This document shows, in pieces, positions 1 to 5,724 of a stretch of DNA of 6,221 nucleotides. The first letter of the stretch is position 1, and the number at the start of each line of letters is the position of its first letter. This DNA is from Candidatus Cloacimonadota bacterium (lineage in GTDB: Bacteria > Cloacimonadota > Cloacimonadia > Cloacimonadales > Cloacimonadaceae), in the NCBI GenBank assembly GCA_017996595.1, contig JAGOGT010000074.1, forward strand, positions 1-6,221, written 5' to 3'. The translations under genes were made by a program, and so were the position numbers. The notes below the pieces were generated by a model. That model did not search any database. It saw nothing but the letters and a program-made list of their open reading frames with translations, and had not been told where the DNA came from.

Positions 1-814
1 CCATCCTGGCACCTTGCAGTAACGCCAAAAAGTCCAGATATCCCTGCGGAGCGATATAGGAAATATTTTTAAAATCATGATGCCCCATGGAGGCGATCAG
101 TTTGCGGGTGCGGGGATGAACCGGGAAAACAATCAGTTGTCCCAGGCTATCCAGACCCTCCAGAATCCTATGCAGACCTTCCGGATCATCCACATTATAG
201 GGCCGGTGCAGGGTTAGCAAACTGTAGCTTCCCACTTCCAAGTGATGGTCCTGCAAGGCGGAGGATTTATCCCTGGCTTTGGTCACTCCGAAGCTGAGGC
301 TATCCACCATAATATCTCCCACAAGCTGGCATTTGCTTTCCAGGCCTTCCCGCGTGGCGTTTACCACTGCCGTGGGAGTGGGAGCCAAAAGCAGATCACA
401 AATATGATCGCTTACCACGCGGTTGATCTCTTCGGGCATGGTTCTATTGAAGCTTCTTAGCCCTGCTTCCACATGGGCAGTGGGGATGCCGAGTTTCACT
501 GCGGCCAGAGCTCCGGCCAGGGTGGTATTGGTATCGCCGTAAACAATCACCAGATCGGGCTTTTCTTTTATCAGGAGGGGCTCGAGGGCTGCCAGAATCT
601 CTCCGGTTTGCACTCCATGTCCACCCGAACCAATCCCCAAATTATAATCAGGAGTGGGGATTTCCAGATCCCGAAAGAACAATTCGTTCATCTCAATATC
701 AAAATGCTGTCCACTGTGAATAATAATTTCCTGATGCCGCTTCCGCAGCTCCCGGGAAAGGGGAGCCAGCTTCACGAATTGCGGTCTGGCACCGACGATC
801 TGGATTATCTTCAT
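1..814 (-). CDS. wecB: UDP-N-acetylglucosamine 2-epimerase, non-hydrolysing (WecB family), N-terminal part
   Basis: This cytoplasmic enzyme interconverts UDP-GlcNAc and UDP-ManNAc (or a related UDP-diacetamido sugar) for polysaccharide synthesis. I translated the minus strand from ATG at 814-812; 271 codons remain open to the window edge, so roughly the last 100 residues of a usual 360-390 are missing and no stop is seen. Family signatures are in order: GARPQFVK at residues 8-15 (R10 and K15 match the E. coli WecB positions), SGQHFD 34-39, YGDTNTTLAG 92-101, AHVEAGLRSF 113-122, MPEEINR 126-132, TLHRPYNVDD 201-210, and FPVHPRTRK 230-238. The HRxEN motif reads HRPYN, so the usual Glu is Tyr. 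GARPQF rather than GTRPE resembles the WbpI-like branch, so UDP-GlcNAc3NAcA is an alternative substrate. The start is supported by AAGGA (827-823) eight bases upstream. It diverges from the barrel gene. The family call is firm; the exact substrate is not. Confidence 0.93.
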   Translation of the reverse strand, partial: MKIIQIVGARPQFVKLAPLSRELRKRHQEIIIHSGQHFDIEMNELFFRDLEIPTPDYNLGIGSGGHGVQTGEILAALEPLLIKEKPDLVIVYGDTNTTLAGALAAVKLGIPTAHVEAGLRSFNRTMPEEINRVVSDHICDLLLAPTPTAVVNATREGLESKCQLVGDIMVDSLSFGVTKARDKSSALQDHHLEVGSYSLLTLHRPYNVDDPEGLHRILEGLDSLGQLIVFPVHPRTRKLIASMGHHDFKNISYIAPQGYLDFLALLQGARM

Positions 815-845
815 CTATCTTATCCTTTATAAAATCTAAAAGACA

Positions 846-873
846 AGAATAGTAAATACAGCGAAGGTGTCAA
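846..873 (-). promoter_or_regulatory. Sigma70-type promoter for the 2-epimerase gene
   Basis: On the minus strand a perfect -35 box TTGACA (873-868) is followed after 16 bp by TATTCT (851-846; 4 of 6 to consensus). Transcription would start near 839, leaving a leader of about 25 nt that contains the AAGGA ribosome binding site at 827-823. The call rests on the -35 match and position only. Confidence 0.45.
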
Positions 874-1015
874 GCATTAGCTTAGCCATGGAGCAATTTA
901 TCCATGCTGGTTTGCCATTTCTGTGTTACTTGCTGATATGCCCCCAAGCTGCTTCATGCCTTTCTCCATGCAAATCTGCCCTTGCAAAACCTTTATACAG
1001 GGCTAGTATATGCGT

Positions 1016-1021
1016 AGGGAG
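1016..1021 (+). promoter_or_regulatory. Ribosome binding site of the barrel gene
   Basis: AGGGAG lies eight bases upstream of the ATG at 1030 and fixes that start. Weak -35/-10-like hexamers (TTGCAA 982-987, TAGTAT 1004-1009, 16-bp spacer, each 4 of 6) lie just upstream, but they would leave almost no leader, so I do not call them a promoter. Confidence 0.6.
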
Positions 1022-1029
1022 ACCATAAA

Positions 1030-1638
1030 ATGAGAATAAAGATAATGGTATTGACACTATTACTGCTTTGCACGGTTGCCTTGCAAGCTCGAACGAAACA
1101 TGGCCTTGGCCTGCATTTTGGAACTTTATCTGCCAAAGGATTCAGCTACAGACTCTACAATGGCAATTCAGGCTATCAGGCTACTTTGGGGGCAATCACC
1201 ACGAAGAACGATGATCCAAATTTCTATCACACCTACTACGGTGATTACTATGGACCTCAGCAGCTAACCATTAAACGTAATACCCGCGAAACAGATATCA
1301 ATCTGGGGCTGAACTATCTGCAAAGCCTGGCCAATAATAGAACGGGACGCTTCTATGTTTTTGGGGGTGCATCTGTTCTGCTTGGCCTGATGAGTTATAG
1401 AGAACGGGACTATCTGATGAGTGACCCTGAAACAGGAACTTATGTTTTGGATACCGACCAGGAGGAACGCAAAGATTCGAAAGTGGATACCTCCTTTTAT
1501 GTGGGTGCCGGAATGGGCTTCGATTTCGACTTGGGACGCGGTTTCCACTGGGCTATCGAACTACCGATCACTGTTAATGAAAATACCGAATTCACCATGT
1601 ACATTCCGCAGACCGGAATCTATTACTTCTTTCACTAA
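1030..1638 (+). CDS. Exported, probably outer-membrane beta-barrel protein of unknown function
   Basis: The gene encodes 202 residues. Residues 1-20 form a Sec signal peptide: basic start MRIK, hydrophobic core 6-18, probable cleavage after ALQA (A20). The Cys at 14 lies inside the core after Leu and does not fit a lipobox, so it is not a lipoprotein. The mature chain is rich in Gly and aromatics and alternates polar and apolar residues in short stretches that read as beta strands: about 24-32, 38-43, 49-56, 88-99, 107-119, 155-167, 172-182 and 196-202. It ends in GIYYFFH, close to the aromatic C-terminus usual for outer-membrane barrels. A polar, acidic segment at about 122-152 would make a long loop. 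An eight-stranded barrel is the simplest reading, but I recognise no named family and propose no function. AGGGAG eight bases upstream supports the start. It stands alone, divergent from the epimerase gene and convergent with the remnant at 1675-1817. Confidence 0.75.
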   Translation: MRIKIMVLTLLLLCTVALQARTKHGLGLHFGTLSAKGFSYRLYNGNSGYQATLGAITTKNDDPNFYHTYYGDYYGPQQLTIKRNTRETDINLGLNYLQSLANNRTGRFYVFGGASVLLGLMSYRERDYLMSDPETGTYVLDTDQEERKDSKVDTSFYVGAGMGFDFDLGRGFHWAIELPITVNENTEFTMYIPQTGIYYFFH

Positions 1639-1674
1639 ACTTCCAAAGTAATGAGGGATGATTCTACAATATCC

Positions 1675-1817
1675 TTATCTTCTCACCACTCTAAACCCCA
1701 CTGAAGCGGCATTCAGATAAGACGGATTCAAAGATGCCCTGCTACTAATGGCGCAAGAGAGCTACAGGCTCCGATAATCATGACGATGAATATCATAGCT
1801 ATGGAGATTCTTTGCAT
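1675..1817 (-). pseudogene. Collapsed gene: lipoprotein signal sequence joined out of frame to an FGE-sulfatase-like C-terminus
   Basis: The minus-strand ATG at 1817-1815 has GGGAG (1830-1826) eight bases upstream and opens a 29-residue frame beginning MQRISIAMIFIVMIIGACSS, stopping at TGA 1730-1728. This is a typical lipoprotein signal: basic start, hydrophobic core, lipobox IGAC with Cys 18. A different frame, open from the TAG at 1764-1762 to TAA 1677-1675, ends SLNPSYLNAASVGFRVVRR. The pattern of Arg, NPSY, then GFRVVR at the extreme C-terminus is characteristic of FGE-sulfatase (SUMF1-like) proteins. A start of secretion type and an end of FGE type within 143 bp, where over 200 residues should lie between, suggest a large internal deletion plus a frame change. 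It sits 58 bp downstream of the radical SAM gene on the same strand. Alternative: the 29-residue ORF is a functional small lipoprotein and the second frame is chance. Confidence 0.5.
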
Positions 1818-1838
1818 AATCCAAACTCCCGGATGCTT

Positions 1839-1844
1839 ATTATA
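1839..1844 (-). promoter_or_regulatory. Possible -10 box for the remnant lipoprotein ORF
   Basis: A perfect TATAAT reads on the minus strand at 1844-1839, 22 bp before the ATG at 1817. No good -35 lies 16-18 bp upstream. The overlapping TGGTATTAT (1849-1841) could instead act as an extended -10. Transcription would start near 1832, just before the GGGAG ribosome binding site. Co-transcription from the radical SAM gene is equally possible. Confidence 0.25.
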
Positions 1845-1875
1845 ATACCAGCTTACGACGCAAATATTGTTCCGT

Positions 1876-3279
1876 TTATTGCTTTTTGAGCGCTTGATGA
1901 AAGTCCCTGCCCATCACCTTATGCATAAACATGGTCTTTAGCGCCATGCCAATGGCGGAGGGGCTCATCGCCTTGCGTTTGAAGCTATTGTAAAATAGCG
2001 GAATCAGCCTCCAGCCCTTGCTGAGATATACTTTATAGTAAGCCTTGGGCAGATAGGCTTCGAGCTCTTTATGGCTCATATACAAGGGTTTATAAACACA
2101 GTGGGTGATATCATATTCTTCCCAGTTATAATGCCGGATGCGGTTTTCAGATACCAGGCGATTGAAGATCTCCGTGCCCGGAAAGGGAGTTAAGATCGTA
2201 ACCGTAACATAGCCCAGGGGCAAAGAACTGAAAAACCGGATATTCTGATCCAGATAGCGAGGCTGGTCAAATTCATCCGCAGAGCCGATAATCATATACC
2301 AATTGTGGGATATTGCCAGCTTGTTCAGGATCTTTATCGCCTGCCTTATCTGCTCCACGCTGATTTTTTTGTGCATGCGTTCCAGCACTTCGGGAATGCC
2401 GCTTTCGATGCCAATGGACATCAGCGCACAGCCATCTTTGGCCATGCGTGCCATCAGCTCCGGATGCTGGCAAATGGTATCCACTCTGCTCATGCAATTG
2501 AAGTGGAACTTCAGTTTTTCGTCCTCGATCGCCTGGCAGAAATCCTCCAACCATTTGGTATCCACAGTCAAGTTATCATCGTGAAACCAAAAGCTGTCAT
2601 AGCCCCAGCTCATATATTCCTTTATTTCACTTATCACTGCTGCCACGCTGCGTTTGCGGTATTTCCCCGCATAAAAGGCAGAGATGCTGCAAAAAGAGCA
2701 GTGAAAAGGGCAGCCTCGTGAAGATACAATTTTGGGAGAGAAAGTAAACTCCGGGGCGGTGAGCTCACGGGTGATTTTAGGCAGATTTTCGATATCCTCC
2801 ATCCGCACTATTTCGCTGTCGTTATAATATTTCCCGTCTTTTTGGAAAACGATGCCCATAATCTCCGGCTCGCTATTACCCTGTTCCAGTGCAGTCAGTA
2901 GACGGGGAAACACCTCTTCCCCCTCTCCCCGGCAGATATAATCCACCCCCGTATCGGCAAATACTTCTCTGTACATAAAGGTGGCGTGGTGTCCGCCGAT
3001 GATGGTAATCAACTCGGGATGGTGCTTCTTAACGTGTTTCAGCAAGTCCCGGGCAATGGGATAGGAAGCGGTAACGCAAGAAACTGCCAGCATTTGGGGA
3101 TTATACTTGGCTATATAGCCGTCCACATCGTCCTGATCGGCAATCACAACCGTAACCTTATGCCCTGCATCACGTGCCGCAGCAGCTACATACAGCAAGC
3201 CCTGCAAGATCTGATTACCCTTGCGCAGGCTTTCCAAACCGCCGGTTCTGGCTTTGGGAGATACTAATAGAATATTCAT
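1876..3279 (-). CDS. B12-binding-domain radical SAM protein
   Basis: The gene encodes 467 residues. Residues 1-130 form a Rossmann-like cobalamin-binding-type domain: MNILLVSP start, a domain-typical GGHHAT at 95-100 and CRGEGE at 116-121. The DxHxxG cobalamin-ligand motif is not evident, as is common in this class. The radical SAM core follows, with CxxxCxxC at C190, C194 and C197 (SSRGCPFHCSFCS) for the 4Fe-4S cluster, WFHDDNLTVD 231-240, SIGIESG 288-294 and TPFPGTE 364-370. A C-terminal region (about 380-467) with W385, YD, H393 and MSHKEL 401-406 is typical of the BchE/HpnP/HpnJ-like assembly. Such enzymes do methylations, cyclisations or C-C bond chemistry by SAM cleavage; the substrate cannot be read here. 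The usual Gly-rich PGET motif is replaced by MIIGSADEFDQ (329-339). The start overlaps by 4 bp (ATGA) the stop of a 22-codon ORF, implying coupled translation; a weak TAAGG lies ten bases upstream. No partner gene follows except the remnant at 1675-1817. Confidence 0.88.
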   Translation of the reverse strand: MNILLVSPKARTGGLESLRKGNQILQGLLYVAAAARDAGHKVTVVIADQDDVDGYIAKYNPQMLAVSCVTASYPIARDLLKHVKKHHPELITIIGGHHATFMYREVFADTGVDYICRGEGEEVFPRLLTALEQGNSEPEIMGIVFQKDGKYYNDSEIVRMEDIENLPKITRELTAPEFTFSPKIVSSRGCPFHCSFCSISAFYAGKYRKRSVAAVISEIKEYMSWGYDSFWFHDDNLTVDTKWLEDFCQAIEDEKLKFHFNCMSRVDTICQHPELMARMAKDGCALMSIGIESGIPEVLERMHKKISVEQIRQAIKILNKLAISHNWYMIIGSADEFDQPRYLDQNIRFFSSLPLGYVTVTILTPFPGTEIFNRLVSENRIRHYNWEEYDITHCVYKPLYMSHKELEAYLPKAYYKVYLSKGWRLIPLFYNSFKRKAMSPSAIGMALKTMFMHKVMGRDFHQALKKQ

Positions 3280-3344
3280 AAGCCATCAGCCTTATCGGGG
3301 ATCAACACACGGTAAACAAAGATTTTAGTATAGCTATAGGCCAT
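3276..3344 (-). CDS. 22-residue small ORF translationally coupled to the radical SAM gene
   Basis: On the minus strand ATG (3344-3342) is preceded at six bases by AGGAG (3355-3351), the strongest Shine-Dalgarno sequence of the three genes in this part of the window. The 22-residue product starts MAYSYTKIFVYRV and ends PDKADGL; it is rich in Tyr, has no Cys, no signal peptide and no clear membrane segment. Its TGA (3278-3276) shares bases with the ATG of the radical SAM gene, the classic ATGA overlap. An in-frame TAA lies eight codons before the ATG. It may be a leader that loads ribosomes onto the weakly initiated radical SAM gene. A peptide substrate or the tail of a lost gene are less likely alternatives. 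I recognise no homologue. Confidence 0.5.
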   Translation of the reverse strand: MAYSYTKIFVYRVLIPDKADGL

Positions 3345-3375
3345 CAAATTCTCCTGAGCGATCACGAGTTATTTA

Positions 3376-3404
3376 ACTATAACGCCATGGAAATGGATTC
3401 TAAA
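3376..3404 (-). promoter_or_regulatory. Possible promoter for the small ORF and radical SAM gene
   Basis: Minus strand: TTTAGA (3404-3399; 4 of 6 to TTGACA), a 17-bp spacer, then TATAGT (3381-3376; 5 of 6 to TATAAT). The start near 3369 would leave about 25 nt of leader containing the AGGAG at 3355-3351. The -10 box lies inside a short inverted repeat GTTAT/ATAAC (3369-3373 with 3380-3384) that an operator-binding protein could use; that use is inference. Confidence 0.35.
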
Positions 3405-3521
3405 TACTCGTCAACATGTTTGTTTTTCAGTACCATCGGGGCTCACTAATCCTGCTTGAACCACAAAATCTCTTGACTCCAATGCCTCCATCGGTTTTCT
3501 GGAAGAAAAAAAATATGTAAC

Positions 3522-3526
3522 AAGGA
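3522..3526 (+). promoter_or_regulatory. Ribosome binding site of the tandem kinase gene
   Basis: AAGGA six bases before the ATG at 3533 decides the start. A TTGACT (3473-3478; 5 of 6 to -35) lies upstream, but the only hexamer at proper spacing is TTTTCT (3495-3500), a poor -10, so a promoter is not called. Confidence 0.6.
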
Positions 3527-3532
3527 ATAACC

Positions 3533-4939
3533 ATGGAGAACATCCGCATTGGCATCGTGGGAAACATCGGCGTAGGCAAATCCACCTTCATCGAAGCAGC
3601 AAGCACCGCACCCCTGAATAAAATCCTTACCTCAGTATATCCGAAACCCAATGGCACCGAAGGCGTTTTTGCCTTTCCGGAGAAGTTCAATCCCATCGTG
3701 CTGGATTCTTTTTACCGTGATCCCATCGCCAATGCCTTCATGGCACAAATAGAATTCTTCAATGGCCGCCTGGATCGCCAGAAGCTGATCCATAGCTGCC
3801 GCGGGATAGTGCTGGAAGATAGAACCCTCGCCGAGGACTATCACATCTTTGGCAAGGCGCAACGCATCCTGCAGAATATGAGCGAACCCGAATTCATCGC
3901 CTACCAGCGTACCTACCGGCTGATGACTGAGCAGATCAAAGAACCCGACCTCCTGGTATATTTCAAGGCTGATGTCCCCACCCTGCTGGAAAGAATCAAA
4001 GAGCGTGGCCGCAAAAGCGAACTGGCCATTGCACCCGAATATCTGGAGCTGCTCAATAACCTCTATGAGGACTTCGTGTGCCATCACGTAAGCTGCCCCG
4101 TACTGGTGATCGATGCGGACAAAGCCGTGGATAAAGCAGTGTGGCAACGGCGCACCATAAATCTCGTGGCAGAGCAGGTGAAAGCTTTGGGACTGCGTGT
4201 ATCCAGCCCCGGAATCAGCCAGTGGGTAACCCTGCCACAAACCGAAGCCACCCTGAAGGCCATCGACGTGGAGCGCAATCTGGAAGCCTATCTGGCCGAG
4301 CATCCCAAGCTGATCACCATTGCCGGGAACGTAGGCCTGGGCAAATCCACCCTCACCGCCATCATGGGACGCAGCCTGAAGATTAATACCCTTTATGAAA
4401 AACCCGAGGAAAATCCCCTTTTAGAGAAATTCCTGGGAGACAAAAAAACCTATTGCTACCAGCTCCAGATGCACTTTCTGGAAATGCGAGCCAAACAGCG
4501 GCGCCTCGGCAAAAGCGGTAAAGGAAGCTATGTGAAAGACCGTTCCCTGCCCGAAGATCTGCTGGTTTTTTGCAATCAGTTCCATGCCGACGGCCTATTA
4601 ACCGAGGATGAATTGGACAACCTGATCACCCAATTCCAAACCGTGAACCGACAGCTCCCCTCTTCCGACCTGATTATCCTGCTGCACGGAAGCCCCTCCC
4701 TGGCCTGGGAACGCATTCAGCAACGCGGACGGGAAATGGAGATCGAAGGAGGCTGGCAATTCACGGAAATAAACAACCTCAATCATTGGTACAAAGCCTA
4801 TGGCACGAACGTAGTAAAGCTCGGTTTCCACGATGGCCCCGTTCTGGAGATAGATGTGGAGAAGCTCGACCTCACCAACCGCATCCACGTGGGCTATATC
4901 TTTGAAAGAGTGCTGGAGGTTCTGAAAAGCCGGGATTAG
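3533..4939 (+). CDS. Tandem two-domain deoxynucleoside kinase
   Basis: Deoxynucleoside kinases phosphorylate salvaged deoxynucleosides to 5'-monophosphates in the cytoplasm, using NTP. A normal enzyme has about 200-230 residues; this one has 468 because two complete domains are fused. Domain 1 (about 1-222): P-loop GNIGVGKST 10-18, a NPIVLDSFYRDP segment 53-64, catalytic EDRTLAED 95-102, LID-type RIKERGRKSE 154-163. Domain 2 (about 258-468): P-loop GNVGLGKST 265-273, EKPEENPLLEKF 289-300, KDRSLPEDLLVF 335-346, LID-type RIQQRGREMEIEGG 394-407. About 35 residues link them. Neither domain has lost its P-loop Lys, DR motif or LID arginines, so both look active. The domains differ clearly in sequence, so two substrate specificities are likely; the dAK/dGK heterodimer encoded by adjacent genes in lactobacilli is a precedent. 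It is monocistronic, divergent from the radical SAM gene. Which nucleosides each half uses cannot be read from sequence. Confidence 0.9.
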   Translation: MENIRIGIVGNIGVGKSTFIEAASTAPLNKILTSVYPKPNGTEGVFAFPEKFNPIVLDSFYRDPIANAFMAQIEFFNGRLDRQKLIHSCRGIVLEDRTLAEDYHIFGKAQRILQNMSEPEFIAYQRTYRLMTEQIKEPDLLVYFKADVPTLLERIKERGRKSELAIAPEYLELLNNLYEDFVCHHVSCPVLVIDADKAVDKAVWQRRTINLVAEQVKALGLRVSSPGISQWVTLPQTEATLKAIDVERNLEAYLAEHPKLITIAGNVGLGKSTLTAIMGRSLKINTLYEKPEENPLLEKFLGDKKTYCYQLQMHFLEMRAKQRRLGKSGKGSYVKDRSLPEDLLVFCNQFHADGLLTEDELDNLITQFQTVNRQLPSSDLIILLHGSPSLAWERIQQRGREMEIEGGWQFTEINNLNHWYKAYGTNVVKLGFHDGPVLEIDVEKLDLTNRIHVGYIFERVLEVLKSRD

Positions 4940-4960
4940 AGACAGGTATCAATCCCACCA

Positions 4961-5043
4961 TTGCTAGAGTCGATGCCGTCCACGCCATTTCCGAAGTCGT
5001 TATGAAGGCTCAAGCCGGTATGGACTACAGTAAAACCAGCTAA
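4961..5043 (+). pseudogene. Gene-end remnant A (ends in AQAGMDYSKTS)
   Basis: A frame with no start codon or ribosome binding site encodes ARVDAVHAISEVVMKAQAG followed by MDYSKTS and TAA (5041-5043). A second copy at 5508-5587 aligns without gaps at about 74% and encodes the same pattern, VDAxxxIxxxVxxAQxGMDYS, also stopping two or three residues later. Many differences fall at third codon positions, suggesting both descend from paralogous coding sequences. The frame continues after the TAA for another 34 sense codons to TAG 5146-5148 (VHLADKEADTHETGKSQ and on), with a coding-like composition. I do not recognise the protein. Confidence 0.5.
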
Positions 5044-5067
5044 TCCAACAGTGTAGTCCATTTGGCT
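5013..5067. repeat. Inverted repeat over the end of remnant A
   Basis: ATGGACTACA (5020-5029) and its exact complement TGTAGTCCAT (5052-5061) enclose 22 nt; AGCC (5013-5016) and GGCT (5064-5067) extend the stem across a 3/2-nt internal loop. The left arm is the MDY coding motif of remnant A; the right arm looks like an inverted copy of it. No T-run follows, so it is not a standard terminator. Confidence 0.65.
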
Positions 5068-5181
5068 GATAAAGAAGCAGATACGCATGAAACTGGGAAA
5101 AGCCAAATCGACTCCACCAATGTAGATACTGCAAGTTCAGAGCCGTAGTCTGGAAGTCTAACCATATGCTTTCCACGAATT

Positions 5182-5231
5182 ATGAGATTCAAATCCCAAA
5201 ATATTATAATTTTCTGGGATTCTAATCTCAT
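5182..5231. repeat. Long imperfect palindrome
   Basis: ATGAGATT (5182-5189) pairs with AATCTCAT (5224-5231) and, after a symmetrical 2x2 internal loop, AATCCCA (5192-5198) pairs with TGGGATT (5215-5221), around an A+T-rich 16-nt loop. Fifteen base pairs in 50 nt is far above chance. No T-run follows on either strand, so a terminator is not convincing; it could be a mini-element or a hairpin protecting RNA ends. Confidence 0.65.
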
Positions 5232-5324
5232 TTAATGATACCTTTCGGCGTAGATTGGAGCCTGGATCCTCCGCCAAAGACCTTCCCTACACCCATTTAC
5301 ATGGTCTATGGATGAGAACTGGAT

Positions 5325-5351
5325 AACCTCCAATGAAAGTCTTTGGAGGTT
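5325..5351. repeat. 9-bp stem hairpin
   Basis: AACCTCCAA (5325-5333) and TTGGAGGTT (5343-5351) form a perfect stem with a 9-nt loop. No T-run follows. The right arm can pair alternatively with CCTCC/CAAAGAC at 5268-5281. Confidence 0.6.
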
Positions 5352-5401
5352 CTTCAGTGGTAAGAAAACATTATTCTACTTGGATGTATGAAGGATGTAC
5401 C

Positions 5402-5433
5402 ATAAGCGACGCTTATCGCAACGGCGTGCGACA
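5402..5433. repeat. Palindrome plus first copy of a 19-bp direct repeat
   Basis: ATAAGCG (5402-5408) and CGCTTAT (5410-5416) form a 7-bp palindrome around one base. Overlapping its end is ATCGCAACGGCGTGCGACA (5415-5433), itself a hairpin TCGCA-ACGGCG-TGCGA. An identical 19-mer occurs at 5479-5497. Confidence 0.65.
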
Positions 5434-5478
5434 AAACGTGGGGACAAACGCTGTTCCGTCAAAACATCTTTACCTGTA

Positions 5479-5497
5479 ATCGCAACGGCGTGCGACA
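5479..5497. repeat. Second copy of the 19-bp direct repeat
   Basis: ATCGCAACGGCGTGCGACA is identical to 5415-5433, 64 bp away, and has the same TCGCA/TGCGA stem. The 45 bp between the copies are unrelated to the repeat. With two copies only, it resembles a REP-type hairpin repeat more than a CRISPR. Confidence 0.65.
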
Positions 5498-5507
5498 CAC
5501 CGGCTCA

Positions 5508-5587
5508 TTCCTGGAGTCGATGCCGCCACCTCCATTCCCAACGCTGTTAATCAGGCACAAGGCGGCATGGACTACAGCATAGTTTGA
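5508..5587 (+). pseudogene. Gene-end remnant B (ends in AQGGMDYSIV)
   Basis: This stretch encodes GVDAATSIPNAVNQAQGG followed by MDYSIV and TGA (5585-5587). Bases 5508-5581 align without gaps to 4961-5034 with 19 mismatches in 74. Upstream the frame is open only to a TAA 11 codons before the homology; there is no start or ribosome binding site. It appears to be the C-terminal end of a paralogue of remnant A. Confidence 0.5.
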
Positions 5588-5623
5588 AGCGCAGGGATTA
5601 GCGCCAGATACTCATCCTTTTTC

Positions 5624-5712
5624 AGTCCGAAGGACGACAAGGCTATTGCCCCCAGCCCAGCAATTCATTGCTGTGGTTAAAGATGCCCATTGGTTGTTAG
5701 TCCGGAGGACGA
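5624..5712. repeat. Paired GTCC-GRA-GGAC hairpin repeats with an intervening palindrome
   Basis: AGTCCGAAGGACGA (5624-5637) and AGTCCGGAGGACGA (5699-5712) differ at one base, lie 75 bp apart, and each forms a 4-bp hairpin (GTCC/GGAC). Between them CAGCAAT (5658-5664) and ATTGCTG (5667-5673) form a 7-bp stem with a 2-nt loop. Confidence 0.5.
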
Positions 5713-5724
5713 TACCATCGAGTA

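Noticed and set aside
242..832. Two plus-strand ORFs (242-460 and 473-832)
   Set aside because: They lie antisense to the 2-epimerase gene, whose protein matches its family over the whole stretch; they have no good ribosome binding site and no recognisable product.
888..1028. A 46-codon plus-strand ORF ending one base before the barrel gene start
   Set aside because: No ribosome binding site precedes its ATG, the composition is not coding-like, and the close spacing is explained by the AGGGAG of the barrel gene.
5040..5231. 63-residue minus-strand ORF
   Set aside because: It spans the 50-nt palindrome and the inverted repeat of remnant A, has no ribosome binding site, and shows no domain features.
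5182..5231. tRNA T-arm-like sequence (GATTCAAATCCC)
   Set aside because: No acceptor, D or anticodon arm can be placed around it; the resemblance comes from the palindrome.
5325..5351. Rho-independent terminator for the kinase gene
   Set aside because: The hairpin has no following T-run and lies almost 400 bp beyond the kinase stop codon.
5415..5497. CRISPR array
   Set aside because: There are only two copies of a 19-bp repeat with a 45-bp gap, no further units and no cas gene.
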